64,000 nucleotides of DNA from Colwellia sp. 1_MG-2023 (GTDB lineage: Bacteria > Pseudomonadota > Gammaproteobacteria > Enterobacterales > Alteromonadaceae), in NCBI RefSeq assembly GCF_030546755.1, contig NZ_JAUOPE010000002.1, positions 1 to 64,000 of the forward strand. The letters run 5' to 3'. Both the position numbers and the translations under genes were made by a program. This document shows, in pieces, positions 43,905 through 54,059 of the stretch. Numbering within the stretch: position 1 is the first letter of the stretch; every line of letters begins with the position of its first letter. Below the pieces are notes generated by a model. It was not told the origin of the DNA. It worked only from the letters and a program-made list of their open reading frames with translations, and did no database searches.

Positions 43905-45002
43905 CTAACGTTGAAACGATAAAACCCCTACTTTTCCATCAGCTCCAGCAGCAACAAAAACGAACCTATCTGAAGCAAGCGTATAAAAGCCCTTATCACC
44001 TGCTGGCACATTTTTATTTTGATAAACTTGCCAATGCTTACCAGCATTAAAAGACACATCAATTCCTGTTTTACCGGTTGCTATACAAATATTCCCCTGA
44101 CAACTCATTGCTGTTCTCAAACCATTTTCACCTGAGTTGACTGAAACCCACACGTCATTGTCTAATCTTGCCATATTGGCATATTGTTTAGGCCGCTGTT
44201 GATAATCACCTCCTAAGACAAAAGGTTCACCTTTATGATTCAACGCTAAACCATAGCCGCCAGCCGTTTGAGTTTCTTGATACAAGGGCACACTATATCG
44301 AAGCCAAGATTCGCCATAATCTTCACTCACATAAACCGATGAAGAAAAACCACCCGTTGTAAGATAAGCTTTACCATTTTCTCCGACAATCAAAGTATTA
44401 CCACTGGCGGCAAATGCGGCTTCTTTATCTAATATTGGTGGTAATTTATTTTTAGCAATTCTCTGCCATGTTTTTCCGCCATCACGTGTCTTTTTAACAA
44501 CATAATAACCATCCACAGGATCCCCTAATAACAACCCCTGATTGTTATCCCAAAAGGCTATTGAATCAAAAAAACCTTGTTCATCAGTATTTTGATAAAG
44601 TAAATGCCAGTTTTCTCCACCATCTACCGTTTTATATAACCGAGATGATTGTCCATTTCCAACCCCCATCACAATTGCTGTTTGATGATCAAATAGCGCT
44701 ATATCTCTAAAGTCAGTAATAACGGATGCATTAACGGATTTATCTTGCCAAGTAACACCACCATCTTGACTGACAAACACACTATTATTGCTACCTGTTA
44801 CCCATAATGACTTTTCAATAATGGCGGCACCTCGCAGCGAAGGGCTCCCCTTCATGGTCATATATTGCCATTGCGGTAAATCAATCGACATAGTCGCAAA
44901 GGCGGAGTAATTAGAGATACTAAATAAAAGTATAAGGAGTGACGATAAAATACGATTCATATTCTTGTTATTGTTACCGATTAGTTTTCTATTCATTTTC
45001 AT
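43905..45002 (-). CDS. Ycf48/BNR-type beta-propeller protein, exported
   Basis: The 365-aa protein has a signal peptide (cleavage near AFA, residue 37). Repeats with the Asp-box pattern SxDxGxTW (SQDGGVTWQ, TVDGGENWHLL, TRDGGKTWQRI, SEDYGESWL, SFNAGKHWQVY) predict a beta-propeller, like Ycf48-related proteins and sialidase-like folds. Catalytic sialidase residues were not looked for beyond the boxes. The role in this organism is unknown. The first internal Met (MNRILSSLL) gives a shorter signal peptide and is an alternative start. Confidence 0.78.
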   Translation of the reverse strand: MKMNRKLIGNNNKNMNRILSSLLILLFSISNYSAFATMSIDLPQWQYMTMKGSPSLRGAAIIEKSLWVTGSNNSVFVSQDGGVTWQDKSVNASVITDFRDIALFDHQTAIVMGVGNGQSSRLYKTVDGGENWHLLYQNTDEQGFFDSIAFWDNNQGLLLGDPVDGYYVVKKTRDGGKTWQRIAKNKLPPILDKEAAFAASGNTLIVGENGKAYLTTGGFSSSVYVSEDYGESWLRYSVPLYQETQTAGGYGLALNHKGEPFVLGGDYQQRPKQYANMARLDNDVWVSVNSGENGLRTAMSCQGNICIATGKTGIDVSFNAGKHWQVYQNKNVPAGDKGFYTLASDRFVFVAAGADGKVGVLSFQR

Positions 45003-45216
45003 CGCTTTATGTGAAGTTAATGACCATTTAACTATTCAATAAATCACCAAAAATAACAACACATTCCCGAATAAAAAAGCCAGCATCTCCTCTATAAAGC
45101 AACCTTAAGTTTGTGATTAATGCCCATTATCGTTGTATGTTGGCAAGATTTAAGCGATAGTTAATAAATTGATTTTACCAGTAAGTTAATAAACTCAAAA
45201 AATATATACCATTAAA

Positions 45217-46059
45217 ATGCTAACTATTGATGAAAAAGTAATTGCAGATATCGGTCGTGGATTCGCCGTACCAGCACAGCCAGAGTTGTTGTTAAAACTA
45301 CAAAAGCTTATGGCAGAGAATGAACCAGATATTAACGTAATAGCAGACACTATCTCTCAGGATGTTGCTGTTTCTGCAACGGTACTTAAAACCATCAACT
45401 CGCCGGTTTATGGCTTAGCTCGCTCTATTGCAGATATTCACAAAGCCGTTCGTTACATCGGCGTCAACGGAATAATATCATTAGTAACTAACACGTTAAT
45501 TCGAAAAAGTTTTAATCAAAATGATTGCGGTATTGCTTTAGAAGAGTTTTGGACCAATGCCAGCAATATTGCCAATACCAATGTATTTATTGGCAAAGCT
45601 ATCAAACAGCCACTTTCAGCTGATAAATTATTTTCAATCGGCTTATTTCATGATTGCGGCATTCCAGTGATGGCAATGAAGTATTCTGATTACACGGAAA
45701 CCTATGAACATGCGATGAAAACACCTAGCGAAACATTAACATCTATTGAAGAAAGTGTTTATCAGGTGAACCACGCCACTTTAGGTTATTATGTTGCCTC
45801 GTCTTGGCGCTTACCAAAAGACATCTGTCAATTGATTCTCTGCCATCATGACAGAACATTCCTTGATATTTTAACTAACCAACCCGAGCAGTATTACTTT
45901 GCCACGCTAAAAATGGCAGAAAATATCGTGCATAACCATAAACACTTTCGAGACGCCGCTGATTGGCCTTACTTAAAAGATTCAATTTTCACTTTATTAG
46001 ATATTGATGAAGAAGATTATCAAGATTTATTTGAAGACAGTGCAGAATTTCAAGATTAA
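45217..46059 (+). CDS. HDOD-domain protein
   Basis: The 280-aa cytoplasmic protein has the HDOD domain over about 12-215: FAVPAQPELLLKLQKLM, ISQDVAVSATVLKTINSPVYGL, IADIHKAVRYIGVNGI, LFHDCGIPVMAM and HATLGYYVASSWRLP. The domain is an HD-phosphohydrolase relative, usually catalytically dead, used as a signalling output. No receiver or GGDEF domain is fused. The partner is not identifiable from context. Confidence 0.88.
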   Translation: MLTIDEKVIADIGRGFAVPAQPELLLKLQKLMAENEPDINVIADTISQDVAVSATVLKTINSPVYGLARSIADIHKAVRYIGVNGIISLVTNTLIRKSFNQNDCGIALEEFWTNASNIANTNVFIGKAIKQPLSADKLFSIGLFHDCGIPVMAMKYSDYTETYEHAMKTPSETLTSIEESVYQVNHATLGYYVASSWRLPKDICQLILCHHDRTFLDILTNQPEQYYFATLKMAENIVHNHKHFRDAADWPYLKDSIFTLLDIDEEDYQDLFEDSAEFQD

Positions 46060-46195
46060 TTTATGACGACCTTAACTTAAAAACATCTAGTAATTATTTC
46101 AAAAAAACTAGTCATTACTTTAAAAACAGACGCTTAATATAAAACAACCGCTCACTAATTCAATAATCTGATTACGAAAAGTGAGCAAGAAATAT

Positions 46196-47371
46196 TTAAG
46201 TATCAATTGGCAGTAGTTTTTTAATACCTCCACCATCTAAACCTACATAAATGAATCCATCTACACCTTGCATTAAGCTGCGTACTCGTCCTAAATTATT
46301 GAATAATTTAAACTGTTGCTCCACTTTATTATCAGTAACACTTACTGCAACAATATAGCCAAACTTCATTGAACCTAATAAAAGCTTCCCTTTCAATTGA
46401 GGGTATTTATCTGAGGTAATATAAATCATCGCCGATGGTGCTATTGAAGGAAGCCAATATAGCGCTGGATTTGCCATGCCTTTTTTTTCAGTCAATTCAG
46501 TAAATGTAGTACCACTGTAATTCACCCCGTAACTCACAACTGGCCAACCGTAGTTTTTCCCCGCAGAAATGACATTTATTTCATCACCGCCTTTAGGGCC
46601 ATGTTCATGTGACCATAAGACACCTGTTGATGTATCAAACGCTAAGCCTTGTGGGTTTCTATGACCATATGAAAACACTGCAGTTGTTTTACCATTTTCA
46701 TCCAAAAATGGATTATCAGAAGGGATGCTGCCATCTTTGTGTAGTCGATAAATTTTACCGCCATCTTTCTTTAAATCTTGAGGATTTTCATCTCGCCTGC
46801 CCCTATCGCCGATAGAGAAATACACATAGCCTTTTTCATCAAAAGCGATACGGCTGCCATAGTGTTGGCCTTTAGTAGAGTTCACTTTACCTTTATACAA
46901 ACGTGTTTGATTTGATAACGACATTGTTGCAAGGTTGAGCTTTGCTCTCATTAATGCGGTATTACTTCCTCGTCCATCACCTGAGTCATCCGCATAGGTA
47001 AAATATAGCCACGAATTATTAATAAAGTCAGGATCTAGCGCTAAATCTAACAGCCCGCCTTGACCATTGTTGTCTATTTTAGGCAGCCCCTGGATCGATT
47101 TATCTAGTAACTTACCTTGATGAATTACGCGCAACTCACCACGACGTTCTGAAACTAATATATCTTGGTTGGGCAATTGCACCATGCCCCAAGGAATATC
47201 AAAACCATCGTTCACATCAGCTAATTTATACTTTCCAAAAAACGCTGTTGTATTTAAAGGATGAGAATCAAAAGCATGGCTAACACTGACATAGCCCGTC
47301 AGACTTAAAGCCATGATTACGAGTACACTATTTACTAATTTAGACATAAACAAATTCATACTTTTCGTCAT
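46196..47371 (-). CDS. PQQ-dependent sugar dehydrogenase family protein
   Basis: The 391-aa exported protein (signal peptide ends near SHA) has the six-bladed GSDH propeller pattern: PWGMVQLPNQDILVSERRG, GGLLDLALDPDF, YFTYADDSGDGRG, YVYFSIGDRGRRDENP, YGHRNPQGLAFD, LWSHEHGPKGGDEINVI. This resembles YliI/Asd, a periplasmic aldose dehydrogenase using PQQ. The PQQ-contacting region (the HGP, YGHRNPQ) is intact. It starts 4 nt after the RND pump gene and is the last gene of that operon, an unexpected partner. Confidence 0.88.
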   Translation of the reverse strand: MTKSMNLFMSKLVNSVLVIMALSLTGYVSVSHAFDSHPLNTTAFFGKYKLADVNDGFDIPWGMVQLPNQDILVSERRGELRVIHQGKLLDKSIQGLPKIDNNGQGGLLDLALDPDFINNSWLYFTYADDSGDGRGSNTALMRAKLNLATMSLSNQTRLYKGKVNSTKGQHYGSRIAFDEKGYVYFSIGDRGRRDENPQDLKKDGGKIYRLHKDGSIPSDNPFLDENGKTTAVFSYGHRNPQGLAFDTSTGVLWSHEHGPKGGDEINVISAGKNYGWPVVSYGVNYSGTTFTELTEKKGMANPALYWLPSIAPSAMIYITSDKYPQLKGKLLLGSMKFGYIVAVSVTDNKVEQQFKLFNNLGRVRSLMQGVDGFIYVGLDGGGIKKLLPIDT

Positions 47372-47375
47372 ATAT

Positions 47376-50300
47376 TTAATTCTCTAATATTGGCGATTGA
47401 GCCTTTTTAGGTTTATTAAAAACCTTCCGAAGATCTTCTTTTATCAAATAAAGTGAAGGAATTAAAAACAGCGTAATTAATGTTGCAAAAACAATACCGA
47501 AGCCTAATGATATTGCCATTGGGATAATAAACTGTGCTTGTAAACTTTGTTCAAAGTAAAGCGGAAAAATACCAAAAAAAGTGGTTAACGATGTTAACAA
47601 TATTGCTCTAAATCTTTGTGTGCCCGCTTGCATAACAATTTCAATCATTCGCAAACCACTACCTTTTGCTTTGTTTATAAAATCAACCATAATCAAACTG
47701 TCATTAACCACAACCCCGGTTAAAGCAATAAAGCCAAACATCGACATCATGTTAATAGTTTTTCCTAAAACAAAATGGCCAAAAATGGCACCAATAATAC
47801 CAAAAGGAATCACTGACATTATTACGATAGGTTGCACATATGACTTTGTTGGAATAGCGATTAAACCATAAATTAAAAACAACGCACCTATAGCCGCAAA
47901 ACCGAGTTGACCTAAAAAGTCTTGTTGATCTTTACTCGCTCCTTCAACACCATATTGAACCGAAGGATAATCTGCTAATATATTTGGAATAGCCTCGTTA
48001 TTCATTTCTGAAACTACTTTACGAGATTCTACTTTTTCACTATCAATATCCGCGGATATTTTAATTGAACGTTTTTGATTTATCCTGGTAATGCTTGAAA
48101 ATCCTCGTCCTATTTGAATATCAGCCACTTGATAAAATGGTACTTGAGCACCGCTTGGCGTTCTGATCCACATATCTTCTAAATCAGCCACAGATAAACG
48201 GTCTTCCTCTGGATAACGCACCATCACCTTGAGCTCATCTCGACCTCGTTGGATGCGTTGCGCTTCATCACCATAAAAGGCTTGTCGTACTTGTTTAGCA
48301 AGGTCTGCTAGCGTTAAACCTAATACTTCCGCTTCTGGTTTTATCGCTAATTTAATTTCTTGGCTACCACGACTAAACGAATGACGGATATCATAAACAC
48401 CGTCGTAACTTTCTAATTTAGCCTGAATAGCCTCAGCCGCAAGTTCTAACTCTTGGTCGTTCTTGCCGGTTAATTGAAACTCTATTGCCGCTCCACCACC
48501 GGCATTGGTGCCCGCAAAAAAGCGAAGTTCTTTCGTACCCGGGATTTCACCTATTTCATCACGCCATAATTTTTCAATTTCATAGGCATTTAAATCACGA
48601 TTTTCTGATTTAACTAGCTCTAACAAAAATGTTGCCTGCGTGTTTCCGCTAGTAAAAACCATAGTATGTTTAATGAAAGAATTACCATTAAACTTGTTTT
48701 TTTCTGCAATAGTTTCAACAGCTTTATTCACTCGCTCAATCGCATCATTTCTTTTTTGCGGCGCAGTGCCATCAACCATAATGATTTGCCCTTGAATAAA
48801 ATCACTTGGAATATTCGGGAATACTTCTACTTTTACAAATGAGCCAGAAATCAGCCCAATAGATAAGATTAAAATTGCGACAAAAGTTGCCATAGTGTTG
48901 TATCGGGCAATCAGTGTCTTTTCTAAAAAAGGTTTATATGTATGATGAATAAAATGATCTAATTTCTCTTTGAAACGCATTTGAAAACGCTCAAGTCGGT
49001 TGGTATTGTCATTGGTTAATGGAACATATTTCATGTGGGCTAAATGAGCGGGCAATATCCATTTAGACTCAATTAATGAAAATAATAAGCAAAAGCCAAC
49101 CACGATAGTAATTGACCTAAAAAACGCCGCAAACGTGGCATCAATAAAGAGTAATGGAGCAAATGCCGCAATAGTTGTTAAAACACCAAACGTTGCAGGC
49201 ATAGCAACCCGCATTGTACCGCGAATAATATTATCGGTTGAATGACCATATTGTTGAATTTCAGCATACGCACTCTCACCTATGACGATGGCATCATCAA
49301 CCACCACACCAAGCACCATAATAAAGGCAAATAAACTCAGCATGTTAATAGAAACAGACCACTCGCCTAATAATGGCATCATTAGAAAGGCACCAAAAAA
49401 ACTGATTGGAATACCCAACATTACCCAAAAAGCGATTTTGATTCGTAAAAATAAAGCCAGTACGAGAAAAACCAAAAATGCCCCGAGTAGCATATTTGAG
49501 ATCATCATATCGAGTCGGGCAGAAAGGTAATAAGAAGCATCACCCCAAACACTTAATTTGGCACCTTGTGGTAAATTTTTATTTTTTTCAGCAACATACT
49601 TTCTTACTTCGGCAGCAATCTCTAAGTCGTTTTGATCACCTGTTGACTGCACCATAATGCTTGATGTTGGTTCACCATCAAAAACCGCAAAGCCCTGTAC
49701 TTCAACAAAACCATCAATAATATTAGCAACATCAGACAATATTAATCGCGTGCCATTAGGTTCTGTTCTTAACACCAAATTTGCATACTCAACGCCGGTG
49801 TATGCTTGCCCTTGGGTACGAACAAGTATATCCCCACCTGTGGTTTTTATCGTTCCACCCGGCATATCAATAGACGAACGCCTAACTGCCTGAGTAATCT
49901 CATCAAACGTTAATTGATATTGCTGTAATTTTTCTTCTGAAACTTCGATGCTAATTTCATAGTTGCGGCTACCAACAATCTCTGCACTGTTTACACTGGA
50001 AAGTGCCATCACTTCATCACGAATATTTTGCGCCATGGTTTGTCTAGCACGCCTTTCCATAGGGCCACTAATAGACAACCACATCACTTGTCCTTTGAAC
50101 TCTTGCTTGGTGATGATAGGTTTTTCTGTTTGGGCAGGGAAAGTGGTTATCGCATCAACCTGCATTTGAACTTCATCAAGCTTTTCTGCCATTGAATAGC
50201 CTGACTGCAATTCAATAGTAACAACACCCATGCCTTCATTTGCAATTGCAGTGATACGTTTGATCCCTTCAATATCTTCAAGGGACTCTTCAATTTTTAA

Positions 50301-50516
50301 TATTACCGCTTGCTCCACTTCTTCTGGTGCAGCACCTAAGTGAGGCACCATAACCTGAATACTATTAGGGTTAAATTCAGGAAACATTTTTTTGTTGATG
50401 CTTTGATAAGAGGTAAAACCTGCCAATAAAATAAAAATCATCAACAAATTTGCTGCGACACTATTTCGAGTGAACCAAGCAATAATACCAGTGAGTTTTT
50501 CTGAAGATTGAGTCAT
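47376..50516 (-). CDS. RND efflux transporter permease (AcrB/HAE1-like)
   Basis: The 1046-aa inner-membrane proton-driven pump has 12 transmembrane helices in the 1+5+1+5 arrangement and large periplasmic loops. Motif A region VLGVVVDDAIVIGES (about 399-413) contains the proton-relay Asp pair; the second half has LTGVVVNDSLIMVDF. It is nearest to the MdtC/'HAE1 family' group. Start and adaptor stop overlap by one base (TAATG), so the two are coupled. No outer-membrane channel gene is present, so TolC elsewhere is implied. Confidence 0.93.
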   Translation of the reverse strand: MTQSSEKLTGIIAWFTRNSVAANLLMIFILLAGFTSYQSINKKMFPEFNPNSIQVMVPHLGAAPEEVEQAVILKIEESLEDIEGIKRITAIANEGMGVVTIELQSGYSMAEKLDEVQMQVDAITTFPAQTEKPIITKQEFKGQVMWLSISGPMERRARQTMAQNIRDEVMALSSVNSAEIVGSRNYEISIEVSEEKLQQYQLTFDEITQAVRRSSIDMPGGTIKTTGGDILVRTQGQAYTGVEYANLVLRTEPNGTRLILSDVANIIDGFVEVQGFAVFDGEPTSSIMVQSTGDQNDLEIAAEVRKYVAEKNKNLPQGAKLSVWGDASYYLSARLDMMISNMLLGAFLVFLVLALFLRIKIAFWVMLGIPISFFGAFLMMPLLGEWSVSINMLSLFAFIMVLGVVVDDAIVIGESAYAEIQQYGHSTDNIIRGTMRVAMPATFGVLTTIAAFAPLLFIDATFAAFFRSITIVVGFCLLFSLIESKWILPAHLAHMKYVPLTNDNTNRLERFQMRFKEKLDHFIHHTYKPFLEKTLIARYNTMATFVAILILSIGLISGSFVKVEVFPNIPSDFIQGQIIMVDGTAPQKRNDAIERVNKAVETIAEKNKFNGNSFIKHTMVFTSGNTQATFLLELVKSENRDLNAYEIEKLWRDEIGEIPGTKELRFFAGTNAGGGAAIEFQLTGKNDQELELAAEAIQAKLESYDGVYDIRHSFSRGSQEIKLAIKPEAEVLGLTLADLAKQVRQAFYGDEAQRIQRGRDELKVMVRYPEEDRLSVADLEDMWIRTPSGAQVPFYQVADIQIGRGFSSITRINQKRSIKISADIDSEKVESRKVVSEMNNEAIPNILADYPSVQYGVEGASKDQQDFLGQLGFAAIGALFLIYGLIAIPTKSYVQPIVIMSVIPFGIIGAIFGHFVLGKTINMMSMFGFIALTGVVVNDSLIMVDFINKAKGSGLRMIEIVMQAGTQRFRAILLTSLTTFFGIFPLYFEQSLQAQFIIPMAISLGFGIVFATLITLFLIPSLYLIKEDLRKVFNKPKKAQSPILEN

Positions 50517-51787
50517 TAGCTTTCACCTATCACTTCAGTATTTTCTTGTGGTACTGTTTCTTTTAAAGCATCTTCATTATTATTTTTTTGCTCGCCGGCA
50601 ACCCGTAAAGACATACCCTCAACAGGCATTTCTAGCATAGTAGTGATTAAACGATGTCCAGTAGGTAAGTCATTTAGACTATAAACAAAGCTCGCATCTG
50701 TACGCAAAAGTTCTATTTTCTGAATATGAAGTTTATTAGTCGTATCAAGCGTATAAATAGTATCAGCGCCATGAAGTGCATCACGAGGAATTGATAATAC
50801 CCCCTCAACCGTTTTCCCTTGAATATCGGCATGAATAAAAGCACCCATCCTTATTTCTTGATGTGGATTATTACTAAGTAATGCATAAGGATCATCAATT
50901 TGCGCAACAATGTAATGAACGCGAGATTTACTATCGACCACACCTTCATAACGAGTAATTTTTGCTGGCCAATGTGTTACCTTGCCATCTAAATCAAACT
51001 GAATATCCACAAGGGCTGTTTTGGCTTGTTCTTGGTTAATTTTAGGTAAGTTTAAGAATGAAACATCTCGTTGCTTTATTGGTAACCTAACTTCGGCGTA
51101 ATCAATAGCAAATGTTTTCGCGATAGTCGTGCCCATACTAACAAACTGACCAATATCAACATGCTTTTCTTGTAACATTGCATCATAAGGAGCCGTAATT
51201 TTTGTTCGCGCTAATTTTATTTCTGCTGATTGCAAATTAGCTTGAGCTGCTTTTAAATCAGCTTCCGCTTTTTGTAAATTGGGAATACGTAGAGCTAATA
51301 CAGGCGCATTATCTAAGGATTCACCACTTAACAACCATTCAGCTTCAGCCTGCTCTGCTCGTGCTTTTTGTTCAACGAGATTTGCTTTGGCATTCGCTAA
51401 ATTGGCTTGTGCTTGAATCAAAGCAATTTTGTAATCGACATCATCTAAAGCGAGTAACTGTTCTCCTTTCAAAAAGTAGCCCCCTACTTTAAACTTTTCA
51501 GACACACTAACTACTTTTCCGGAAACCTCAGCAATTAGATTGGTTTCAGTACGCGGGAGAATATTCCCCTGTGATGGGATGACAAAAGTAACACTTTCTT
51601 TTTTAAGGCTTTCTACTTCAACTAAAGGCGCCTTATGAACAATCGGTTTTTTTTCAGGTTTTGGCGCAAGAGCACTGACTATAATTAATAAAATTATCGC
51701 AGCAAAAATAATAGCGAAAGGTGTTAATACATAACGTAAAGGCACCATACGACGCTCAGTATTACTAGAAGGTTTTTTATTAAACAT
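50516..51787 (-). CDS. RND efflux periplasmic adaptor subunit
   Basis: The 423-aa membrane-fusion protein has an N-terminal membrane anchor (about 22-45), a lipoyl half-motif (VVSVSEKFKVGGYFLKGEQLLALDD), an alpha-helical hairpin coiled coil (about 115-185), a beta-barrel and membrane-proximal domain. The C-terminal tail is Gln/Asn/Glu rich. It is the first gene of the adaptor-pump-dehydrogenase operon. Substrate range is not deducible. Confidence 0.93.
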   Translation of the reverse strand: MFNKKPSSNTERRMVPLRYVLTPFAIIFAAIILLIIVSALAPKPEKKPIVHKAPLVEVESLKKESVTFVIPSQGNILPRTETNLIAEVSGKVVSVSEKFKVGGYFLKGEQLLALDDVDYKIALIQAQANLANAKANLVEQKARAEQAEAEWLLSGESLDNAPVLALRIPNLQKAEADLKAAQANLQSAEIKLARTKITAPYDAMLQEKHVDIGQFVSMGTTIAKTFAIDYAEVRLPIKQRDVSFLNLPKINQEQAKTALVDIQFDLDGKVTHWPAKITRYEGVVDSKSRVHYIVAQIDDPYALLSNNPHQEIRMGAFIHADIQGKTVEGVLSIPRDALHGADTIYTLDTTNKLHIQKIELLRTDASFVYSLNDLPTGHRLITTMLEMPVEGMSLRVAGEQKNNNEDALKETVPQENTEVIGES

Positions 51788-51885
51788 GTAAGTATCTCAA
51801 TTTGAAAGGATCAAGCTATTATTATACTAGTAGGATAAAATTCAATAACTATTTGAAAAAATTAGTTTAAACTTTGTAAAGAAAG

Positions 51886-52263
51886 TTAAACCTTTGTAAA
51901 TTTTGCCCACGACAATAATAACGTTCGAAAATCTTCTACACCACAAGATGAACTATCTTGACCGTCAAAGTTCATTCCATCTTCACTGAACTCCTCTGGT
52001 AATTTTTCTTCACCATTAAGTAATGCATTGGCTTGGATATGGACATCTTCTTGATTAACCACTAATGAATACTCATGACCTGTGATCAATTTTTCTTGAC
52101 ACTTTCCTGACTCTACCAAGTCAATCGCCGTCAAAATCTCTTCAAGTTTTGCTGTATTTTGTCCTAATTCAATTTCCAACCAAGGACCTACAATTTGATG
52201 TTCTAATGAAAATTTAGCTTTTGCGCCACCGGTTATTGCATCATGAATAAATTCGTATTCCAT
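51886..52263 (-). CDS. yacL: UPF0231 family protein YacL
   Basis: About 125 aa, cytoplasmic, acidic. MEYEFIHDAITGGAKAKFSL, GHEYSLVVNQEDV, the EDGMNFDGQD block and SSCGVEDFRTLL align well with E. coli YacL. Function is unknown. The frame is open to a GTG at 52269, but the ATG at 52263, five bases after GAGG, matches the family N-terminus. Confidence 0.88.
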   Translation of the reverse strand: MEYEFIHDAITGGAKAKFSLEHQIVGPWLEIELGQNTAKLEEILTAIDLVESGKCQEKLITGHEYSLVVNQEDVHIQANALLNGEEKLPEEFSEDGMNFDGQDSSSCGVEDFRTLLLSWAKFTKV

Positions 52264-52427
52264 AAACACCTCAGAAAAATAAATGACAGAACACAGTAAT
52301 AAAGTGAATGTTCAGCCTTAATTATAGAAGAAAATGACGACTGAAGTGACTTAATTCAACATAGTTTAGCCAGATTATCGAATTTAAATTATAATGAATG
52401 AGACAAGCAACAAAGGTGGTAGTTTGA

Positions 52428-53168
52428 GTGAAAATTATTTTGGCGCTGGGATTGTGTTTAATACTCCACGTATTTTCAGCCTCTGCTGAAAATAAAGAGA
52501 CGCTATTGGTCGCCACCAACATCGAACCCCCCTATTCATATTTTGTTGATAATAAATATACTGGCATTAATGTCAAAATAATTACCTTGTTAGCTGAAAA
52601 GTTAAATTTGCAAGTCAAGTTTCTTCATTGTCCCTTTGCACGATGCTTATCCTTTTTAGAAATGGGACAAGCGGATGCGATTATTGGCCTTAGAAAAACA
52701 GCAGAAAGGAGCAAGTTTTTAACTTACTTAGATCAACCATTTAGTACGCAAACCTTCCCTTTACAGTTCTATATTAGACAAGACAGTGATCTTAATATTA
52801 CCAATTACTCAGATTTAGCAAATTTGCGTATAGGCACCTTAAGAGCCGCTACATACTTTGACCGGTTTGATCACGATAACACTTTAAATAAAGTGGAAGT
52901 AGTAAATTATAATCAATTACTACAAATGCTTTTAAAAGATCGCATCGATACATTTTTAGAGCGTGAAGAATCAGTAAAACCTTGGATAGATAATGCCGAG
53001 TATAAACAAAAAATTAAACTTGCTGATTATTTATATAATCGTTCTGTAGACTCCTATATTGCCTTTTCAAAAAAGTCTCCTTTTTCCCAAGAAGTTGCGC
53101 TATTTTCTCAAATGCAAAAACAGCTTTTAGATAGTGGAGAAATTCAAGCCATTAGAAACAATAAATAA
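52428..53168 (+). CDS. Periplasmic solute-binding protein (SBP_bac_3)
   Basis: The 246-aa exported protein (signal peptide ends near SASA) has the family-3 binding protein pattern: LLVATNIEPPYSYFVDNKYTGINVKIITLLAEKL, ADAIIGLRKTAERSKFLTY, IGTLRAATYFDRFDHD, LLKDRIDTFLERE. The start is GTG. No transporter permease is adjacent; such orphan binding proteins are frequent in marine Alteromonadales. It is a different gene from the SBP at 29784, with limited similarity. Confidence 0.82.
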   Translation: MKIILALGLCLILHVFSASAENKETLLVATNIEPPYSYFVDNKYTGINVKIITLLAEKLNLQVKFLHCPFARCLSFLEMGQADAIIGLRKTAERSKFLTYLDQPFSTQTFPLQFYIRQDSDLNITNYSDLANLRIGTLRAATYFDRFDHDNTLNKVEVVNYNQLLQMLLKDRIDTFLEREESVKPWIDNAEYKQKIKLADYLYNRSVDSYIAFSKKSPFSQEVALFSQMQKQLLDSGEIQAIRNNK

Positions 53169-53245
53169 TTCCTTTGAACAAATAATACTTTTAATGGTCT
53201 ATCAAGCATCAAAAAATTATTATTTCGTCGTCTGGAAAAACAATT

Positions 53246-53974
53246 GTGCTAAAGGGATATTATCAAACCATATTACTCTCACTTGCTGTACATATTGTTA
53301 TTTTTTATTTGATCAGTTTAACAACAGCCGTACCATCACTAACACGTGATACCACACCACAAGCCATCAAAAGTTTTCTGTATGTTCCACCAAAGCAAGA
53401 AAACACATCAGCACATGAACAAGTTGACAGTCGCACTCAAGAAGCGCCGCAAACAGATATCGAACCCATTACAATTCCCCAAGAACGGCCAAAAAGCGTA
53501 ATAGCCGAAACATCTTCTGAACTTGAAATTGTTGAACAACCAACAAAAAATCCCGAAAAAACAACAACAAAAAACATTGATAATCCTGTGGTTAACCAAC
53601 CGCCACGAAATTTTTCCGCATTTAGCCAGCTAAATAACCTACAAAAAAACCTCAATAACAAAATAATTGAACAAGAAAGTTATCGTTATAGTCAAAAAAA
53701 ATCTGCTTCAATATTAGATGGCTCACCCAACCTTGTCCCTCATTCAACAAAGCAATTAACAACGGATGAAATAAAAAAGAAAACCAGCCAGCAAATTAGT
53801 TCTGATATTCAAATAACGAAAGGAGATGACGGGCGATGCACCATTGAAAGAGATTTAACCGCTGTCGGTATTGAGGGGGTTAAATCAGTGGAAGGTTTTA
53901 ATTGTGGCAAATCTAAGTTCGATAAAAACTTCCAAGAACATATGAAAAAGGTCCTAAAAAAACTAGGGAAATAA
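53246..53974 (+). CDS. TonB-like membrane-anchored protein
   Basis: The 242-aa protein has one N-terminal transmembrane helix (about 8-28; ILLSLAVHIVIFYLI), a long Pro/Gln/Glu/Thr-rich linker (about 45-120) and a small C-terminal globular part with two Cys (DGRCTIERDL, GFNCGKSKFDKNF). The layout resembles TonB or TolA, but the C-terminus is not the canonical TonB fold. The start is GTG. It follows the solute-binding gene by 77 nt on the same strand. Confidence 0.6.
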   Translation: MLKGYYQTILLSLAVHIVIFYLISLTTAVPSLTRDTTPQAIKSFLYVPPKQENTSAHEQVDSRTQEAPQTDIEPITIPQERPKSVIAETSSELEIVEQPTKNPEKTTTKNIDNPVVNQPPRNFSAFSQLNNLQKNLNNKIIEQESYRYSQKKSASILDGSPNLVPHSTKQLTTDEIKKKTSQQISSDIQITKGDDGRCTIERDLTAVGIEGVKSVEGFNCGKSKFDKNFQEHMKKVLKKLGK

Positions 53975-54010
53975 CATATTAAATGCAACTTCCTTTTCCT
54001 TTAAAGCATA

Positions 54011-54036
54011 AAAAAACCAGCATAATTGCTGGCTTT
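54011..54036. terminator. Bidirectional terminator between TonB-like gene and pit
   Basis: CCAGC/GCTGG stem flanked by A and T runs on both strands, 6-nt loop. It ends the TonB-like gene and the pit operon. Confidence 0.85.
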
Positions 54037-54059
54037 TCGATGACATAAAAATTTTAATA

